A stretch of 64,000 nt of DNA from the NCBI GenBank assembly GCA_017654935.2, contig CM065690.1, positions 39,085,742 through 39,149,741 of the forward strand. Reading direction: 5' to 3'. The stretch's first letter is position 1. The number at the start of each line of letters is the position of its first letter. The stretch comes from Phymorhynchus buccinoides (lineage: Eukaryota; Mollusca; Gastropoda; Neogastropoda; Raphitomidae). The notes below the pieces were generated by a model. The model was not told the origin of the DNA. It saw only the letters and a program-made list of their open reading frames with translations, and ran no database searches. Position numbers and translations under genes: made by a program. Below, one piece after another: positions 1-15,159 of this stretch.

Positions 1-301
1 GGCATCACGAGAGTGACTTTTTGTAAATAAAACTGTGTGCTCACTTTATCTTGGAGAATGCGACATAAAAGGTAGGTTAGGGTTAGCGATAGACTTTGCA
101 GACTGTGGCTAGGTATATAAAAAAACCAATGCTGTGACGTTTTCAAGAGCGTTTTTGGATCCGAACTGAGCATCTGAGTCTCCTTTAAGAAACAAAATGG
201 CTATCATTTTTTCAAGAAATATTGTGTGTCGTTGTCCTCGCCATACAGCAAGTAATGCGTGCCCTTTTCGCGTCTCACACCGTCAATCCTTTCACCCACA
301 G
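1..301 (+). other. Intron tail upstream of SEC63 exon
   Basis: No coding signal is seen before the acceptor at 300-301. An open frame runs through from 197 but its upstream part has no SEC63-like content. A pyrimidine-rich stretch ending in cacag precedes the exon. A short GGTTAG-type motif near 72-88 is too short to mean anything. Confidence 0.5.
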
Positions 302-646
302 AAAGCGCCAGCAGAGGGCGCCAAACCGAAGGCCATCGCGGCAGCAGGGGCATCAGGGGCGGCGGGGGCAGAGAGCGAGGAGGTGGAGGAGGAGGGAGGG
401 GCGGCCACGGAGTCCGGAGAGGAGAACAACGCCTCTGACGAGGAGCAGGAAGCGGCGGCGGGGGGAGGGGATGCTGCCACTGCCTCCACTGCGAGCAGTG
501 AGGAGAAGGTCGTGAAGAAGAAGGACAACGAGGACGACGACGAGGACGATGACTGGGATACCTTCAAGATGGAGTCCAAGAAGGAGAACTCCCTGGAGAC
601 CAAGAAGAAAGAAAGCCACACGGTTCACTGCCCCTTCTTTCCGGCT
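302..646 (+). CDS. SEC63: SEC63 translocon component, internal exon (acidic linker and start of C-terminal Brl region)
   Basis: Partial exon of SEC63, the ER-membrane J-domain protein that works with Sec61/Sec62 and BiP in protein import. The exon opens after a pyrimidine tract ending in cacag, reads 115 codons in phase 0 and stops at a gtgagt donor. The first part is low-complexity Ala/Gly/Glu/Asp, followed by a KKKDNEDDDEDDDWDTF acidic stretch, then ETKKKESHTVHCPFFPA. This matches the family layout: charged linker, then re-entry into the Brl domain through a short H-x-V-x-x-x-(Y/F)FP motif. The join to the next exon gives FPA-EKQEAWWLYVADKK, which is the diagnostic SEC63 segment. J domain and membrane exons must lie upstream of the window. 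The acidic linker alone would be weak evidence; the join is what identifies it. Confidence 0.82.
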
Positions 647-1494
647 GTGAGTGGCTGTTGACGGAGCAGTGGCTTTCTTTCGCTTCCTTTTGACCGTCTT
701 TATGTTAAATGTCTGTCTTTCTCAGTCTCTGGTCGTTCCTGTGTATTTGCTTTTGTTATTTCGTTGATAAGAAACTAATACAAAGAATCTTAATGTGGCT
801 GAGAGAATGTTTTAAGGTAGTACACTTTCTCTTCTTTTTTTTCTCCCAAACTTTTGGAATATGCCATATACATAACTATGTTCTAATGGTAATAATAATG
901 ATAATTGGCATTTCGAGTGCTTAATCTTAAATAAGCGCTTACAATAATAAATTAATGAATGAATAAACCATCAAGCAATAGAAACAAATGAACGTCAAAA
1001 ATATGTTACACACACACACACTAAACGAACGCACAGACAGACACACACACACACATTTCGTTTTCATTTCACACGTTTGATTAATGTTCTTTCAGTTATG
1101 TTGTATCTCTGTCATGTTGTTGCACCTAACCTGAATTTCTGTTTTGGAGATATTAAAGTATACTTGAACTTGAACACACACACACACACACACACACACA
1201 TGCACACACACACACACCATGCACACGCACAAACACACGAGCATGGAAGGGACAAAGTACTGTGAAGGGAAATGAAGCAGACTATGATTTGAAGAGAGTA
1301 GTTTTGAGAGAAGACTGAAATGAAGAAAGGGAGTTGGCAGAACGGAGAGGTAAAGGGAGATTAAGGTAATGAAGGTGATGAATGGATTAGAGCATTTCCC
1401 ACTGACTCCCACTTCCTTTTTTATTTTATTGTACAGATGCAGTAAGCCTGAAGGTATGGTAACATTTGAGGCGGTTGTGTCTGGTTGCTTTCAG
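647..1494 (+). other. SEC63 intron with CA microsatellites
   Basis: Begins gtgagt and ends in a pyrimidine tract plus ttgctttcag. It contains (CA)n tracts near 1007-1056 and 1174-1222, and an AT-rich tail-like stretch near 885-960. An alternative acceptor at 1435 (gtacag) would put a stop two codons into the exon, so it is not preferred. Confidence 0.7.
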
Positions 1495-1593
1495 GAGAAG
1501 CAGGAAGCGTGGTGGTTGTATGTGGCGGACAAGAAGCGGCACTTGCTTATCACAGCCCCAGTCTATGTGTGTAGTCTCAAGGAGGAAGAAGAG
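1495..1593 (+). CDS. SEC63: SEC63 exon, Brl-domain strand region
   Basis: Thirty-three codons in phase 0 at both ends, from tttcag to gtaagc. The peptide begins EKQEAWWLYVADKK and ends VCSLKEEEE. In SEC63 this Trp-Trp-Leu-Tyr-(I/V)-Ala-Asp-(R/K)-Lys segment followed by a V-C-(S/T)-L-K-(D/E) strand lies in the FN3-like part of the Brl domain. The following conserved part (the strand starting V-x-L-K-F-P-A-P in the family, then the acidic C-terminus) is not found downstream here. Either the remaining exons sit in the 500-N gap or beyond a scaffold join, or they are too short to recognise by eye. Confidence 0.88.
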
Positions 1594-2339
1594 GTAAGCC
1601 GTTGATACTGTCAGTTCAAGGTGTTTTTTACTTCTTTTTTTCCCATTATTTACTAAGCTTCTTCTTCGATCACTCAGACAGTTTCCTGTCAATTATGAGC
1701 GCAGATGCATCATGCTGCCGTTATGTGCCTAAGTAAGAAATAATTAGGCCGCAGCATGTCCGACTTCGGCTAGAGGAAATCTTTTTGAAAGTGCTTCTTG
1801 AAAAAAGGCAGGTGAATGGACTGGAAAGGCAGACAGATAGTAGATGACAGCAAGCAAAGGGAAAAGGCAAAGAGTGACAGTTTAGAGGAAGTTACAAGCA
1901 CAGAACTTCCATAAGGTGGGGGAACTATTTATGCAAAAGACCCCCCGGTATCCCCATGGGGGGACTATTTACTAATCATTTTTATATTCTTTGCCATCAC
2001 GTCTCAGCAATTCAAACCCATGTGAAACTTGGCAAGAGGCCTGCTCAAGTGCAGGAACCGCACGTTTTCCTCACCGTATTGCTACCAGACTAGCTAAGTT
2101 GGAGTGGTACGTACATTTGAAATGAAGACAAAGCTCATGTAATATATGCTTTCTTGCGTAACACTATATGTCCATCTCACTGTACTGTGCTTCCTGAATT
2201 GAGACCATTTTCCTGTGTCGAACATGATGAACTTTTTCTTTGAATAACAAATCCCGCACTCCTGATTCTGGTTGTCAAAGGTATATAAAATGTGTTAAAT
2301 CACAAGCGCATGAAGAACTTATGCCAGACTTGCTTCATC
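1594..2339 (+). other. Non-coding stretch after last visible SEC63 exon
   Basis: Expected to be SEC63 intron. Apart from the interspersed repeat fragment at 1781-1965, nothing coding or structured is seen. Confidence 0.5.
1781..1965 (+). repeat. Interspersed repeat family R1, fragment
   Basis: Shares its order of motifs (aggagaatgggcc-like start, agatagtagatgac, aaaaggcaaagag, gaggaagttacaagc, acttcc-aaggtgg, ggtatccccat) with copies at 20300, 47085 and 47260 (reverse), 50040 (reverse) and 57597. It looks like a SINE-sized non-autonomous family of roughly 430 bp. No pol III boxes or class could be assigned. Confidence 0.7.
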
Positions 2340-3626
2340 CAGGGTTCGTAGGGGCCTTTTAAGTCCTTATGAATTGGATTTTGGTCAAAAGGCCTTTTAA
2401 GTGCTTTGATTCAGCAAGTCAGGCCTTTTAAATCATCAGGAGGTCCTTTTAATTTGTGAAAGGTGCTGTTAAGTCCTGTTTTATCAAGGAAAAGCGAGAA
2501 AGAGACTTGAGAACAAAACAGAAAAACTGCCGACAACCAAAACCGGTCCGTAGTCTTGCAAGTTTCAAAGACGCCGACGCGATGGTCTGGAACTCAGTGG
2601 AAGCAGACTACACAAACTAGGGGGAGGGAGTGGGGGGTGGAAGGGGCGGGGGTGCGCCAAGCCAGTAAGCTAAAGTAGCTTACACTTTAGCTTACCCAAG
2701 GTCATTGGCTCTACTTGAGCAGACAACTGGGTCACGAGCGGGTCATTTACTGGAGTGGTACTGCGGGTACAAAAGTTCACTGGTACGAAGATGCGATGCT
2801 GAAGTTCGGGGCATTTTGCTGAGTCGATTTCGGTCAAACTTTCTATGTTGATCATGTCATGTTCTGTGTACATTAATTAACTAAAAGAGTGAGGAAAAGA
2901 AAAAGAAAAATGACCCAAATAAATGTAAGCATATAACAACACCATTTGCGAACATGCGAACGTACTGAACAGCTGCATTGGAGAACAGATGTATGCTGCA
3001 TGTCTCAGCATTCTCAGATAATGCCTTCTCCCGCCTGCGCCTTTCCTCCTCCTCCTCCCTCCTTCTTCACTGTGCCTGATTCTGACCAATGCGATTATTT
3101 CAGGAAGTTTTGACAATTGCGTTTGCAAACTACATTGAAATTTCAAAATGCCAGGGAAGTGTTCCTTTCAAGATGCATGGTTGACTCCAAAGGATTATTG
3201 TGAGTGGGTTAGAAAAGATGCGACTGACAAGCATTCTGCGCTGTGCCTTTTTTGTGGAGTTTCATTGAAACTTGCATCAATGGGAGAGAGTGTTAAGCAG
3301 CACGCCAAGACCGGCAGACATGTAAAAAAATAAGCGAAAATTCAAGGCAGACACCAGATGCAACATGACTGATTTCTTTTCTTCTTCTACGTCTGTTTAA
3401 CGAAAAGTAGTGTGTCAAGCACTGTCACTTCCAGTTCTACTAACAGCACTAGTAGGGATTAGCTGTTCCTCTGTTTATGAGAGGTAAGTGTTAGTTTTCT
3501 GCATGTTAAAAGCTTGGAGTATGGTGTAAAGTCGTATTGGCAAAGGTCCTTTTAAACTGATTTGAGGTCCTTATAAGTCCTTTAAAGGTCCTTTTTGGGG
3601 CTCATGCCCAGCACCTGGGAACCCTG
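2340..3626 (+). mobile_element. hAT-like DNA element with BED-type finger remnant
   Basis: The left end starts CAGGGTTC and the right end closes GAACCCTG, an inverted terminal motif of hAT type. The flanks (gcttcatc / taatcatc) agree at only 5 of 8 positions, so the target duplication is weak. Sub-terminal regions at both ends carry repeated ccttttaagtcc-like motifs, as sub-terminal repeats do in this class. A zinc-finger-like peptide lies at 3148-3333. No transposase catalytic region is seen, so it is an internally deleted copy. Confidence 0.55.
3148..3333 (+). pseudogene. BED-type zinc-finger fragment of hAT-like element
   Basis: A 61-codon ORF with a C-x2-C near residues 33-36 and H-x5-H near residues 52-58, preceded by Trp/Tyr-Trp aromatic positions. 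This is the layout of BED fingers found at the N-terminus of hAT transposases and related zinc-finger proteins. It ends at a stop just after the last Lys residues, with no dimerisation or RNase H-like domain following, so it is a relic. Confidence 0.55.
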
Positions 3627-3769
3627 TAATCATCTGATAGAACCTTTGAAAATGAGCTGGGACCATTTATAATATGTGTGTGTCAAAGAATGAAACAAGA
3701 AAAGAGTCATGATGGACTCCACCAGCTGGGGTTATGGAAAGACTTGGGCTGAAACTTTTGTACGTTGAA

Positions 3770-3932
3770 TATTGTGTGGCTTTGTTGTTGTTGTTGACTT
3801 ACCCTGGCTAAAAGACTCCAGGGATCATCCCAACAAAGCATTTGAACACTATGGTACAAATGCATCAGCTAGGGATGAGAAGATTACGTGTGTGAGACCG
3901 TTTTTTATTACCCCGCGCACCACATGGGCAGC
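3770..3932 (+). mobile_element. SINE-like family R2, 5' part, cut by scaffold gap
   Basis: Starts with (gtt)n, then ccctggctaaaagactccagg, atcatcccaac, aatgcatcagctagggatgag and attacgtgtgtgac, ending at cacatgggcagc where the N run begins. The same order occurs at 23625-23940 (reverse), 27735-28065 and, more diverged, 58325-58470. About 160 of about 330 bp are present. Confidence 0.75.
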
Positions 3933-4432
3933 NNNNNNNNNNNNNNNNNNNNNNNNNNNNNNNNNNNNNNNNNNNNNNNNNNNNNNNNNNNNNNNNNNNN
4001 NNNNNNNNNNNNNNNNNNNNNNNNNNNNNNNNNNNNNNNNNNNNNNNNNNNNNNNNNNNNNNNNNNNNNNNNNNNNNNNNNNNNNNNNNNNNNNNNNNNN
4101 NNNNNNNNNNNNNNNNNNNNNNNNNNNNNNNNNNNNNNNNNNNNNNNNNNNNNNNNNNNNNNNNNNNNNNNNNNNNNNNNNNNNNNNNNNNNNNNNNNNN
4201 NNNNNNNNNNNNNNNNNNNNNNNNNNNNNNNNNNNNNNNNNNNNNNNNNNNNNNNNNNNNNNNNNNNNNNNNNNNNNNNNNNNNNNNNNNNNNNNNNNNN
4301 NNNNNNNNNNNNNNNNNNNNNNNNNNNNNNNNNNNNNNNNNNNNNNNNNNNNNNNNNNNNNNNNNNNNNNNNNNNNNNNNNNNNNNNNNNNNNNNNNNNN
4401 NNNNNNNNNNNNNNNNNNNNNNNNNNNNNNNN
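3933..4432. other. Assembly gap, exactly 500 N
   Basis: A run of exactly 500 unresolved bases. A round number suggests a placeholder at a scaffold join, not a measured gap. Sequence on the left ends in a SINE-like repeat; sequence on the right begins the giant palindrome. Open frames that cross it are meaningless. Confidence 0.98.
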
Positions 4433-4689
4433 GGCGAGAGAGAGAGTCGAGAGTCGACGCCGGAGAGGGAGGAGAGAATGAGGTTAAGCATCTCTACGCT
4501 TCGATCGGAGCTAAAACTCATTTCTACAAAACGCACATCAATCTTCTCAACCAAAGTGAGAGAAGGTAACCCCTCACTTCTCTCTGCTTCAAACACTAAA
4601 GAAGCGGTCTTTGCTCGAGTGCCCCCCTCCCCCCCCGGTGCCCCCCCCCCCCCTCTCCCTCCCTTTTTCCCATTTTCCGAACAATATAG

Positions 4690-5000
4690 GCCTGAGAGGT
4701 AACATAACGCCGAAAATAAAGGCTGATCCAACCCTAATCAGCCTCTTCCGAAAATGTGAGGCTGATCCTAACCCTCTCAGTCTCTTTCCAAAAATATACG
4801 GCTGATCTAACCCTCTGTCTCTTTCCGAAATATAGGCTGATCCTCTCCCTATATTCTCCTTTCCCAAAATATAGGCGATCCTAAACCCTATCAGTCTCTC
4901 TCCCCCAAAATCATCAGGCTGTCCTAACCCTATCAGTCTCTTTCCCAAAGATCTAGCTGACTCTAATACCCTAATCAGTTCTCTGTCCCCGAAACAAAGG
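4690..5000 (-). repeat. 39-bp tandem repeat, left-arm copy
   Basis: Degenerate units carrying aggctgatccta, accctatcag and tctctttccgaaaat. It mirrors the cleaner array at 13300-13615. Unit boundaries here are blurred by indels. Confidence 0.75.
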
Positions 5001-5539
5001 TTGGGATGGGGCGGTGGGTAGGTGGCAGAGAGGAGGAGAGGGGGGGGGGTCATTACGGAGACACAACCTATAGAGGCAGAGATCGCGCTGACGCATAGTG
5101 TTGCATCACCGTCTGGCGTAGTAGCGAGCCGAGAGGTTGACAGCAGGGGGTAAGGGGTGGCAAGAAGTGATAATTAGAGTATGATGTCAGGACAGGAGGC
5201 GGGGTAGGTAGGCGATCAACAGATAACAGTAGTCATCGAGCTTAGAGCCGTCTTTCACAAAAAACGACAATAGCACGCGAGCTAGGCTAAATTGATTTGA
5301 CAGCACGGCACGTCTCACGGTAAGGTCAAACAGACATACTTACTGGCAGTACGGCTGTCGAGTGCCGCAAATTATAATATGAAAGCATTACCATACGGAA
5401 TTCAATTAAACAAATCAAAGAAAAATCAACTCTCATATCAATTAAAAAAAAAAATTCACAATGTAAACTGTATCATAAAAAATAAGGTAACAAGGCATAA
5501 ACTACGACATGGATTCCGTTATTCCTTTTGGAGTTCGCT

Positions 5540-5700
5540 AGTGACATGAGGCCCGTTTTGGTTGTCCGAGTAAGGGGCGTTTTGGTCGGACGAAGGACCG
5601 TTTCGTATTTTGATTAGAGCCGTTTTGTTTTTGACAGTAGGGCCGTTTCGGGGGGGGATGAGTAGGGCCGTTTCGTAGGACAGGGCCGTTTTCTCGCGTA
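5540..5700 (-). repeat. Short 'ggccgttttcg' tandem repeat, left-arm copy
   Basis: Irregular units of about 20-30 bp built around agggccgttttcg. The same motif recurs at 12735-12905, 15180-15345 and 15725-15775, so it is a locally spread satellite. Confidence 0.75.
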
Positions 5701-6266
5701 ACCCTTTATTATTAGCCCATCCCCACAGATAACCCACTATTTTAATTATTCAGAATTGAGCATGAGACCTGCAGCTGCATGGTCTATCACCCTGAAAAGG
5801 GGAAAAGCAAAGGGTCCCCCAGTCCTCCTCGTTAGCTTTGCAAGAGAACTAAACAGTAAGTTTCTTGCAATTACTAGTCTTAATGACTCCATTCTTCTCA
5901 CCCCATTATCCAAAACATTGCCCCCCCCGCCCTCCAACAAACTTTGCTAGTTATCTCATCTGCATACGAGACATCACATTCTTTAATGGGAGGCCCCTGT
6001 TGGGATGTAATGTTTAAGAAAAATGTATGGCTTGCAGGGTCAAAAAGATGGAGTTTCTGTTGATCTTTCCCCAATACGATACCATTTTATTTACATAATT
6101 ATTGTGCATAGGTTTCGAAGTCTTTGTGCTGTTTAAAAAATGCAAAAATTACACTGCACTGCAGCACTACCACATGCAAAGTCTGAAAGGGCGCATTGTG
6201 GGTTGGGGACGTTGAGATGAGAGGAAACTTCGAATTAGCGATTTTTGTATACAGCTCTGTGTGGTA

Positions 6267-6610
<344 letters not shown>

Positions 6611-7829
6611 GAATGATTGTGTGCATGCGTGCGTTTGTGTTGGTCACTGTGTAGCCTATATGTGCTCTCAATGTCAGAAGCCCACTGCTATTCTTGGAAG
6701 GCTTGGCTGATAAAACAAAATTGTCTGTGGTGTTGTGGGTGGAAATGCCTTGCCCGTGATATGACCGTCCACGGAGTGAGGCTACTGCATGTTGACCAAG
6801 ACCGCTTTAAGAGAAAACAAAATATGGCAAAGCCATATAAAACTGGTAAAAACTCCCTAACCCACCAGTTTGAGGCAAAGGTCAAAACAAAAACAGCGTA
6901 AAAATAAAATAAAAAATAATAGCATTCGATAGCTTGGAATCAAAACGGACTATATGTTAGATAGTCTATTGATATATTATTGAACTTATTACGAAAACCA
7001 ATCATTTGTTATAAAAAAGAAGACTGCTGAAATATAAAAAGCAAAAACCCCCTTTTTATATTTCTGCAGTCATTGTTTGATACAAGTTATAAGTTTTGTA
7101 TCAATCCAATAGTACGTCAATGGTCTATCTAAAGATAGTCCTTTTTGACTCCAAGCCATAGCGATCTGTCATAATTTTTAGTGCAAATAAAACGGGAAAA
7201 TAAATTGCATGCTCCTAGTTATGCATTTCAACTTATATCTCTTGAATTTCATCAAATAAAACCTACAGATTAAATTAAAAGGAGTAAATTTGTCTCTTGT
7301 GTCGTTGTTTTGTGCGTGTTAAAAAATGTTCTGTATTTGTGAATTCAAGGGAGTTAATTTTTGACTTTAGGGTTGTTGTGGTGTGTTGGGGGGGGGGGGG
7401 GGGGGGGGGTGTTCTTGTTACAAAATGGCCGTTATCTGTATGGCAGTCTACTGAGAAATTAAATATTTAAAAAAGAAAAGTTATTAGGCGACACCTTTTC
7501 ACTTTACCTATTTGAGGTGCTAATCCATCCTTTAGTACCTTGAAATATCATGTCTTGCAATATTATTTTTTGTCACTGGGATTACGTTTGTAGGGGCTTG
7601 CTTTGGTGAATCTGAATGCGCAATCAAAATCTGTGTCTAATGTCCCACATGTGTCCAGCTGACCGAGAGGACGATACAACAAATATAAACGGAATGTAAA
7701 TCTGAATCACAGCCTACAAGCCTAAGGAACCAATGTACCAGTTCGTCACGCTCGGTTTTCTGTGGCTTAGGCTCTATGACATGGATACATATTTTTTATA
7801 CACATGGACGCACACCTACTACAACAGCA

Positions 7830-8940
7830 GAGAAACGCACAGCCCTCTTTCCTATTCCAATGTCTCTGTTCTGTTAGAATTGGGGGCACGGACGCACACA
7901 CACACTTACAGACAGACAGAGAAACGCCACAGCCTCGTTCCTATTCCAATAGTACTCCTGTTCTGTGAATTGGGGCCCGACGCACACAACACACATACAG
8001 AGAACGCACAGCCCTCGTTCCTATTCCAATGTACTCATGTTCTTGTTAGAATGGGGCACGGACGCACACACACACATCAGCATCCAGAGGAGACCACAGC
8101 CCTCGTTCCTATTCCAATGTACATCCTGTTCTGGTTTAGAATTGGGGCACGGACGCACACACACATACAGACAGACAGAGAAACGCACAGCCCTCGTTCC
8201 TATTCCAATGTACTCCCGTTTCCGTTAGAATTTGGTCACGGACGCACACATACATCATACGACAGAGAACTCACGCCTGCGTTCCTATTCCATGTACTCC
8301 TGTTCTGTTAGATTGGGGCACAGACGCACACACACATACAGACAGACAGAGAAACGCACAGGCCCTTGTCTGCATTCCAAAGGACCACTGCGTGTTGTGT
8401 TAGAACTGGTCGTACAAAACAAGGACGCACACACCCTCAGACAGATTACAGACAGCAGAGAAACGCACATCCCTCGTTCCTATTCCAATGTACTCCTGTT
8501 CTGTTAGAAATTGGGGCACGGACAACCCACACACTGACACACAGACAGAGAACGCACAGCCCTCGTTCCTATTCCAATGTACTCCTGTTCTGTTAGAATT
8601 GGGGCACGGACGCACATACACAGAAACGCACAGCCCTCGTTCCTATTCCAATGTACGCCTGTTCCGTTAGAATTGGGGCACGGACGCACACACACACATA
8701 CAGACAGACAAGAAACGCACAGCCCTCGTTATTCCTATCCAATGTACTCCTGTCTGTTAGAATTGAGGGCACGGACGCACCCATCACATACAGGACAGAC
8801 AGTAGAAACGCACAGCCCTCGTTCCTATTCCAATGTACTCCTGTTCTGCTAGAATTGGTGCACGACGCACATACCATATACAGACAGAGAAAACGCACCA
8901 GCCCTCGTTCCTATTCCATGTACTCCGTTCTGTAGAAATC
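7830..8940 (+). repeat. 82-92 bp satellite, left-arm copy (indel-rich)
   Basis: About 12-13 units with ccctcgttcctattcc, aatgtactcctgttctg, ttagaattggggcacgg, acgcacaca and cagacagacagagaaacg. Units vary by single-base losses, unlike the regular right-arm array. It translates in several frames to short repetitive ORFs that are not genes. Confidence 0.93.
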
Positions 8941-9162
8941 AATGGGTACAAAAAAACACCACTGACGTTAGAGATGCTTTCCCCTGTGGCCAAGTAATCA
9001 CACCAAAGGCGCAGCACTACTAGCCATGCGCACTGTTACTGGTCAAGTTCAAACAAGCAACCTGCTGGTGAAATGAATTCCCATTTCTGTCAAAAACTGA
9101 TTTTGATACAGCTCTCATTCTCAGTTTACTATTGGAGGCATGGCAGAGAGAGACAAACAAAC

Positions 9163-9220
9163 ATTTCGGTTAATGACAAGCTCTCTCTCTCTGTTGGTTG
9201 GAGACAGGTGCTCTTTCTCT
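9163..9220. other. Loop between the palindrome arms
   Basis: About 58 bp that does not pair, between the inner edges gacaaacaaac and gtttgtctctc. It contains a short CT run. The symmetry centre is near 9192. Confidence 0.85.
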
Positions 9221-9449
9221 ATATTTGTTTGTCTCTCTCTGCCATGCCTCCAATAGTAAACTGAGAATGAGAGCTGTATCAAAATCAGTTTTTGACAGAA
9301 ATGGGAATTCATTTCACCAGCAGGTTGCTTGTTTGAACTTGACCAGTAACAGTGCGCATGGCTAGTAGTGCTGCAGCCTTTGGTGTGATTACTTGGCCAC
9401 AGGGGAGCATCTCTAACGTCAGCTGGTGTTTTTTTGTACTCACATTTGA

Positions 9450-10610
9450 TTTCTAACAGAACAGGAGTACATTGGAATGGGAACGAGGGCTGTGCGTTTC
9501 TGTCTGTCTGTATGATGTTATGTGCGTCCGTGCCCCAATTCTAACAGAACAGGAGTACATTGGATATAGGAACGAGGGCTGTGCGTTTCTCTGTTCTGTC
9601 TGGATGTGTGTGTGCGTCCGTGGCCCCAACTTCTAACAGAACAGGAGTCACATTGGAAGATAGAACAGAGGGCTGTGCGTTTCTCTGTCTGTCTGTATGT
9701 GTGTGTGTGGCGTCCGTGCCCCAATTCTAACAGAACGGGTAGTACATTGGAATAGGAACGAGGGCTGTGCGTTTCTCTGTATGTATGTGTGTGCGTCTGT
9801 GCCCCAATTCTAACAGAACAGGAGTACATTGGAATAGGGAACGAGATGCTGTGCGTTTCTCTGCTGTCTGTCTGTATGTGTGTGTGTGCGTCCGTGCCCC
9901 AATTCTAACAGAACAGGAGTACATTGGAATAGGAACGAGGGCTGTGCGTTTCTCTGTATGTGTGTATGTGCGTCCGTGCCCCAATTCTAACAGAACAGGA
10001 TTACATTGGAATAGGAACGAGGGCTGTGCGTTTCTCTGTCTGTCTGTATGTGTGTGTGTGCGTCTTGTGCCCCCAATTCTAACAGAACAGGAGTACATTG
10101 GAATAGGAACGAGGGCTGTGCGTTTCTCTGTCTGTATGTATGTATGTGTGCGTCCGTGACCCAATTCTAACGGAAGAGGAGTACATTGGAATGGGAACGA
10201 GGGTTGTGCGTTTCTCTGTCTGTCTGTATGTGTGTGTGTGCGTCCGTGCCCCAATTCTAACAGAACAGGAGTACATTGGAATAGGAACGAGGGATCGTGC
10301 GTTTCTCTGTCTGTCTGTATGTGTGTGTGTGCGTCCGTGCCCCAATTCTAACAGAACAGGAGTACATTGGAATAGGAACGAGGGCTGTGCGTTTCTCTGT
10401 ATGTGTGTGTGTGCGTCCGTGCCCCAATTCTAACAGAACAGGAGTACATTGGAATAGGAACGAGGGCTGTGCGTTTCTCTGTCTGTCTGTATGTGTGTGT
10501 GTGCGTCCGTGCCCCAATTCTAACAGAACAGGAGTACATTGGAATAGGAACGAGGGCTGTGCGTTTCTCTGTCTGTCTGTATGTATGTGTGTGCGTCCAT
10601 GTGTAATAAA
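9450..10610 (-). repeat. 82-92 bp satellite, right-arm copy
   Basis: About 13 regular units, typically 80-90 bp apart, each with gccccaattctaacagaac, aggagtacattggaatagg, aacgagggctgtgcg and a (TG/TCTG)n segment of variable length. It is the reverse complement of 7830-8940. Confidence 0.93.
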
Positions 10611-11751
10611 AAATATGTTCCATGTCATAGAGCCTAAGCCACAGAACCGATCGTGACGAAACTTGGTACATTGGTTCCTTAGGCCTTGTAGGCTGTGATT
10701 TCAGATTTACATTACGTTATATTTGTTTTATCGTCCTCTCGGTCCAGCTGGACACATGTGGGACATTAGCACAGATTTTGATTGCGCATTCAGATTCACC
10801 AAATGGCAAGCCATACAAACGTAATCCCAGTGACAAAAAATAATATTGCAAAGACACTGATTATTTCAAGACTAAAGGATGGATTAAGACCTCAAATAGG
10901 TAAAGTGAAAAGGTGTCGCCTAATAACTTTTCTTTTTTAAATATTTAATTTCTCAGTAGACTGCCATACAGATAAAGGGCATTTTTTAACACGCACACAC
11001 ACACCACAACAACCCTAAAGTCAAAAATTAACTCCCTTGAATTCACAAATACAGAACATTTTTTAACACGCACAAAACAACGACACAAGAGACAAATTTA
11101 CTCCTTTTAATTTAATCTGTAGGTTTTATTTGATGAAATTCAAGAGATATAAGTTGAAATGCATAACTAGGAGCATGCAATTTATTTTCCCGTTTTATTT
11201 GCACTAAAAATTATGACAGATTCGCGATGGCTTGGAGTCAAAACGGACTATCTTTAGATAGACCATTGACGTATTATTGGATTTATTACAAAAACTTATA
11301 ACTTGTATCAAACAATGACTGCAGAAATATAAAAAGGGGGTTTTGCTTTTTATATTTCAGCAGTCTTTTTTTTTTATACAAGTTATTAGTTTTCGTAATA
11401 AGTTCAATAATATGTTAATGGACTATCTAAAAGTAGTCCGTTTTGATTCCAAGCTATCGAATGTATTTTTATTTTTATTTTTTACGCTGTTTTTGTTTTG
11501 ACCTTTGCCTCAAACTGGGAGTACAGTTTATATGGCTTTGCCATATTTTGTTTTCTCTTAAAGCGTCTTGGTCAACATGCAGAGCCTCACTCCGTGGACG
11601 GTCATATCACGGGCAAGGCATTTCCACCACAACACCACAGACAATTTTGTTTTATCAGCCAAGCCTTCCAGAATAGCAGTGGGCTTCTGAATGAGAGCAC
11701 ATATAGGCCTACACAGTGACACACACAAACGCACGCATGCACACACTCATT

Positions 11752-12162
<411 letters not shown>

Positions 12163-12734
12163 TACACACACAGAGCTGTATTACAAAAATGCTAATTCGA
12201 AGTTTCCTCTCATCTCCACGTCCCCAACCCACAATGCGCCCTTCTCAGACTTTGCCATTGTGGTGTGCTGCAGTGCAGTTTAATTTTTGCATTTAAACAG
12301 CACAAAGGCTTTCGAACCTCTATGGCACAATAATTTATGTAAATAACATGGTAATGTATTGGGGAAAAGATCCAACAGAACTCCAATCTTTTTGCACCCA
12401 TGCAAGCCATACATTTTTTCTTAAAATTAACATCCCCAACAGGGCCTCCCATTTAAAGCCATGTTTATGTCTCGTATGCAGATGAGATAACTAGCCAAAG
12501 TTGTTGGGGGGGGGGAGGCAATGTTTTGGCTAATGTGGGCTGTAGAAGAATGGAGTCATTAGACTAGTAATTGCAAGAAACTACTGTTTAGTTTCTCTTG
12601 CAAAGCTAACAGAGAGGACTGTGGGACCCCTTTGCTTTTCCCCTTTTCAGGGTGATAGACATAGCAGCTGCAGTCTCATGCTCAATTCTGATAATTAAAT
12701 AGTGGTTTATCTGTGGGGAGGCTAATAATAAAGG

Positions 12735-12905
12735 TTACCGGAGAAAACGGCCCTACTCAGAAAACGAAAACGGCCCTACTCAAAAAACGAAAACGGCCCT
12801 ACTGTCAATAACGAAAACGGCCCTACTCAAAATACGAAAACGGCCCTTGTCCTACCAAAACGGCCCTACTCGGACAACCAAAACGGCCTCATTGTCAATA
12901 GCGAA
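12735..12905 (+). repeat. 'aaacggccctact' tandem repeat, right-arm copy
   Basis: About eight units of roughly 20-24 bp, each with cgaaaacggccctact. This is the cleaner version of 5540-5700. Confidence 0.85.
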
Positions 12906-13035
12906 ATCCAAACGGAATAACGGAATCCATGTCTAGTTTATGCTTTGTTCTTATTTTTTATGCATTACAGTTTACATTGTGAATTTTTTTTTTAATTGAT
13001 ATGAGAGTTTGACTTTGAATTTTGTTTTAATTGAA

Positions 13036-15066
<2,031 letters not shown>

Positions 15067-15159
15067 ATGCATGCATTTGTGTTTGTTGTGCTGACACTAG
15101 TAACAGTGATACACACACTTAGGCCTACAGGGCACACAACTGTAACAGAGAAAGAGAGA

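Noticed and set aside
62..90. Telomere-like ggttagggttag string
   Set aside because: Only two units, inside a gene intron; no array.
3772..4731. Long ORFs on both strands across the N run
   Set aside because: They consist mostly of undetermined residues and exist only because N codons are not counted as stops.
7733..10671. Family of 60-190 codon ORFs with HTHTDRQ and PRSYSNV repeats
   Set aside because: They are translations of the 82-92 bp satellite in several frames and on both strands. Both arms of the palindrome give the same set.
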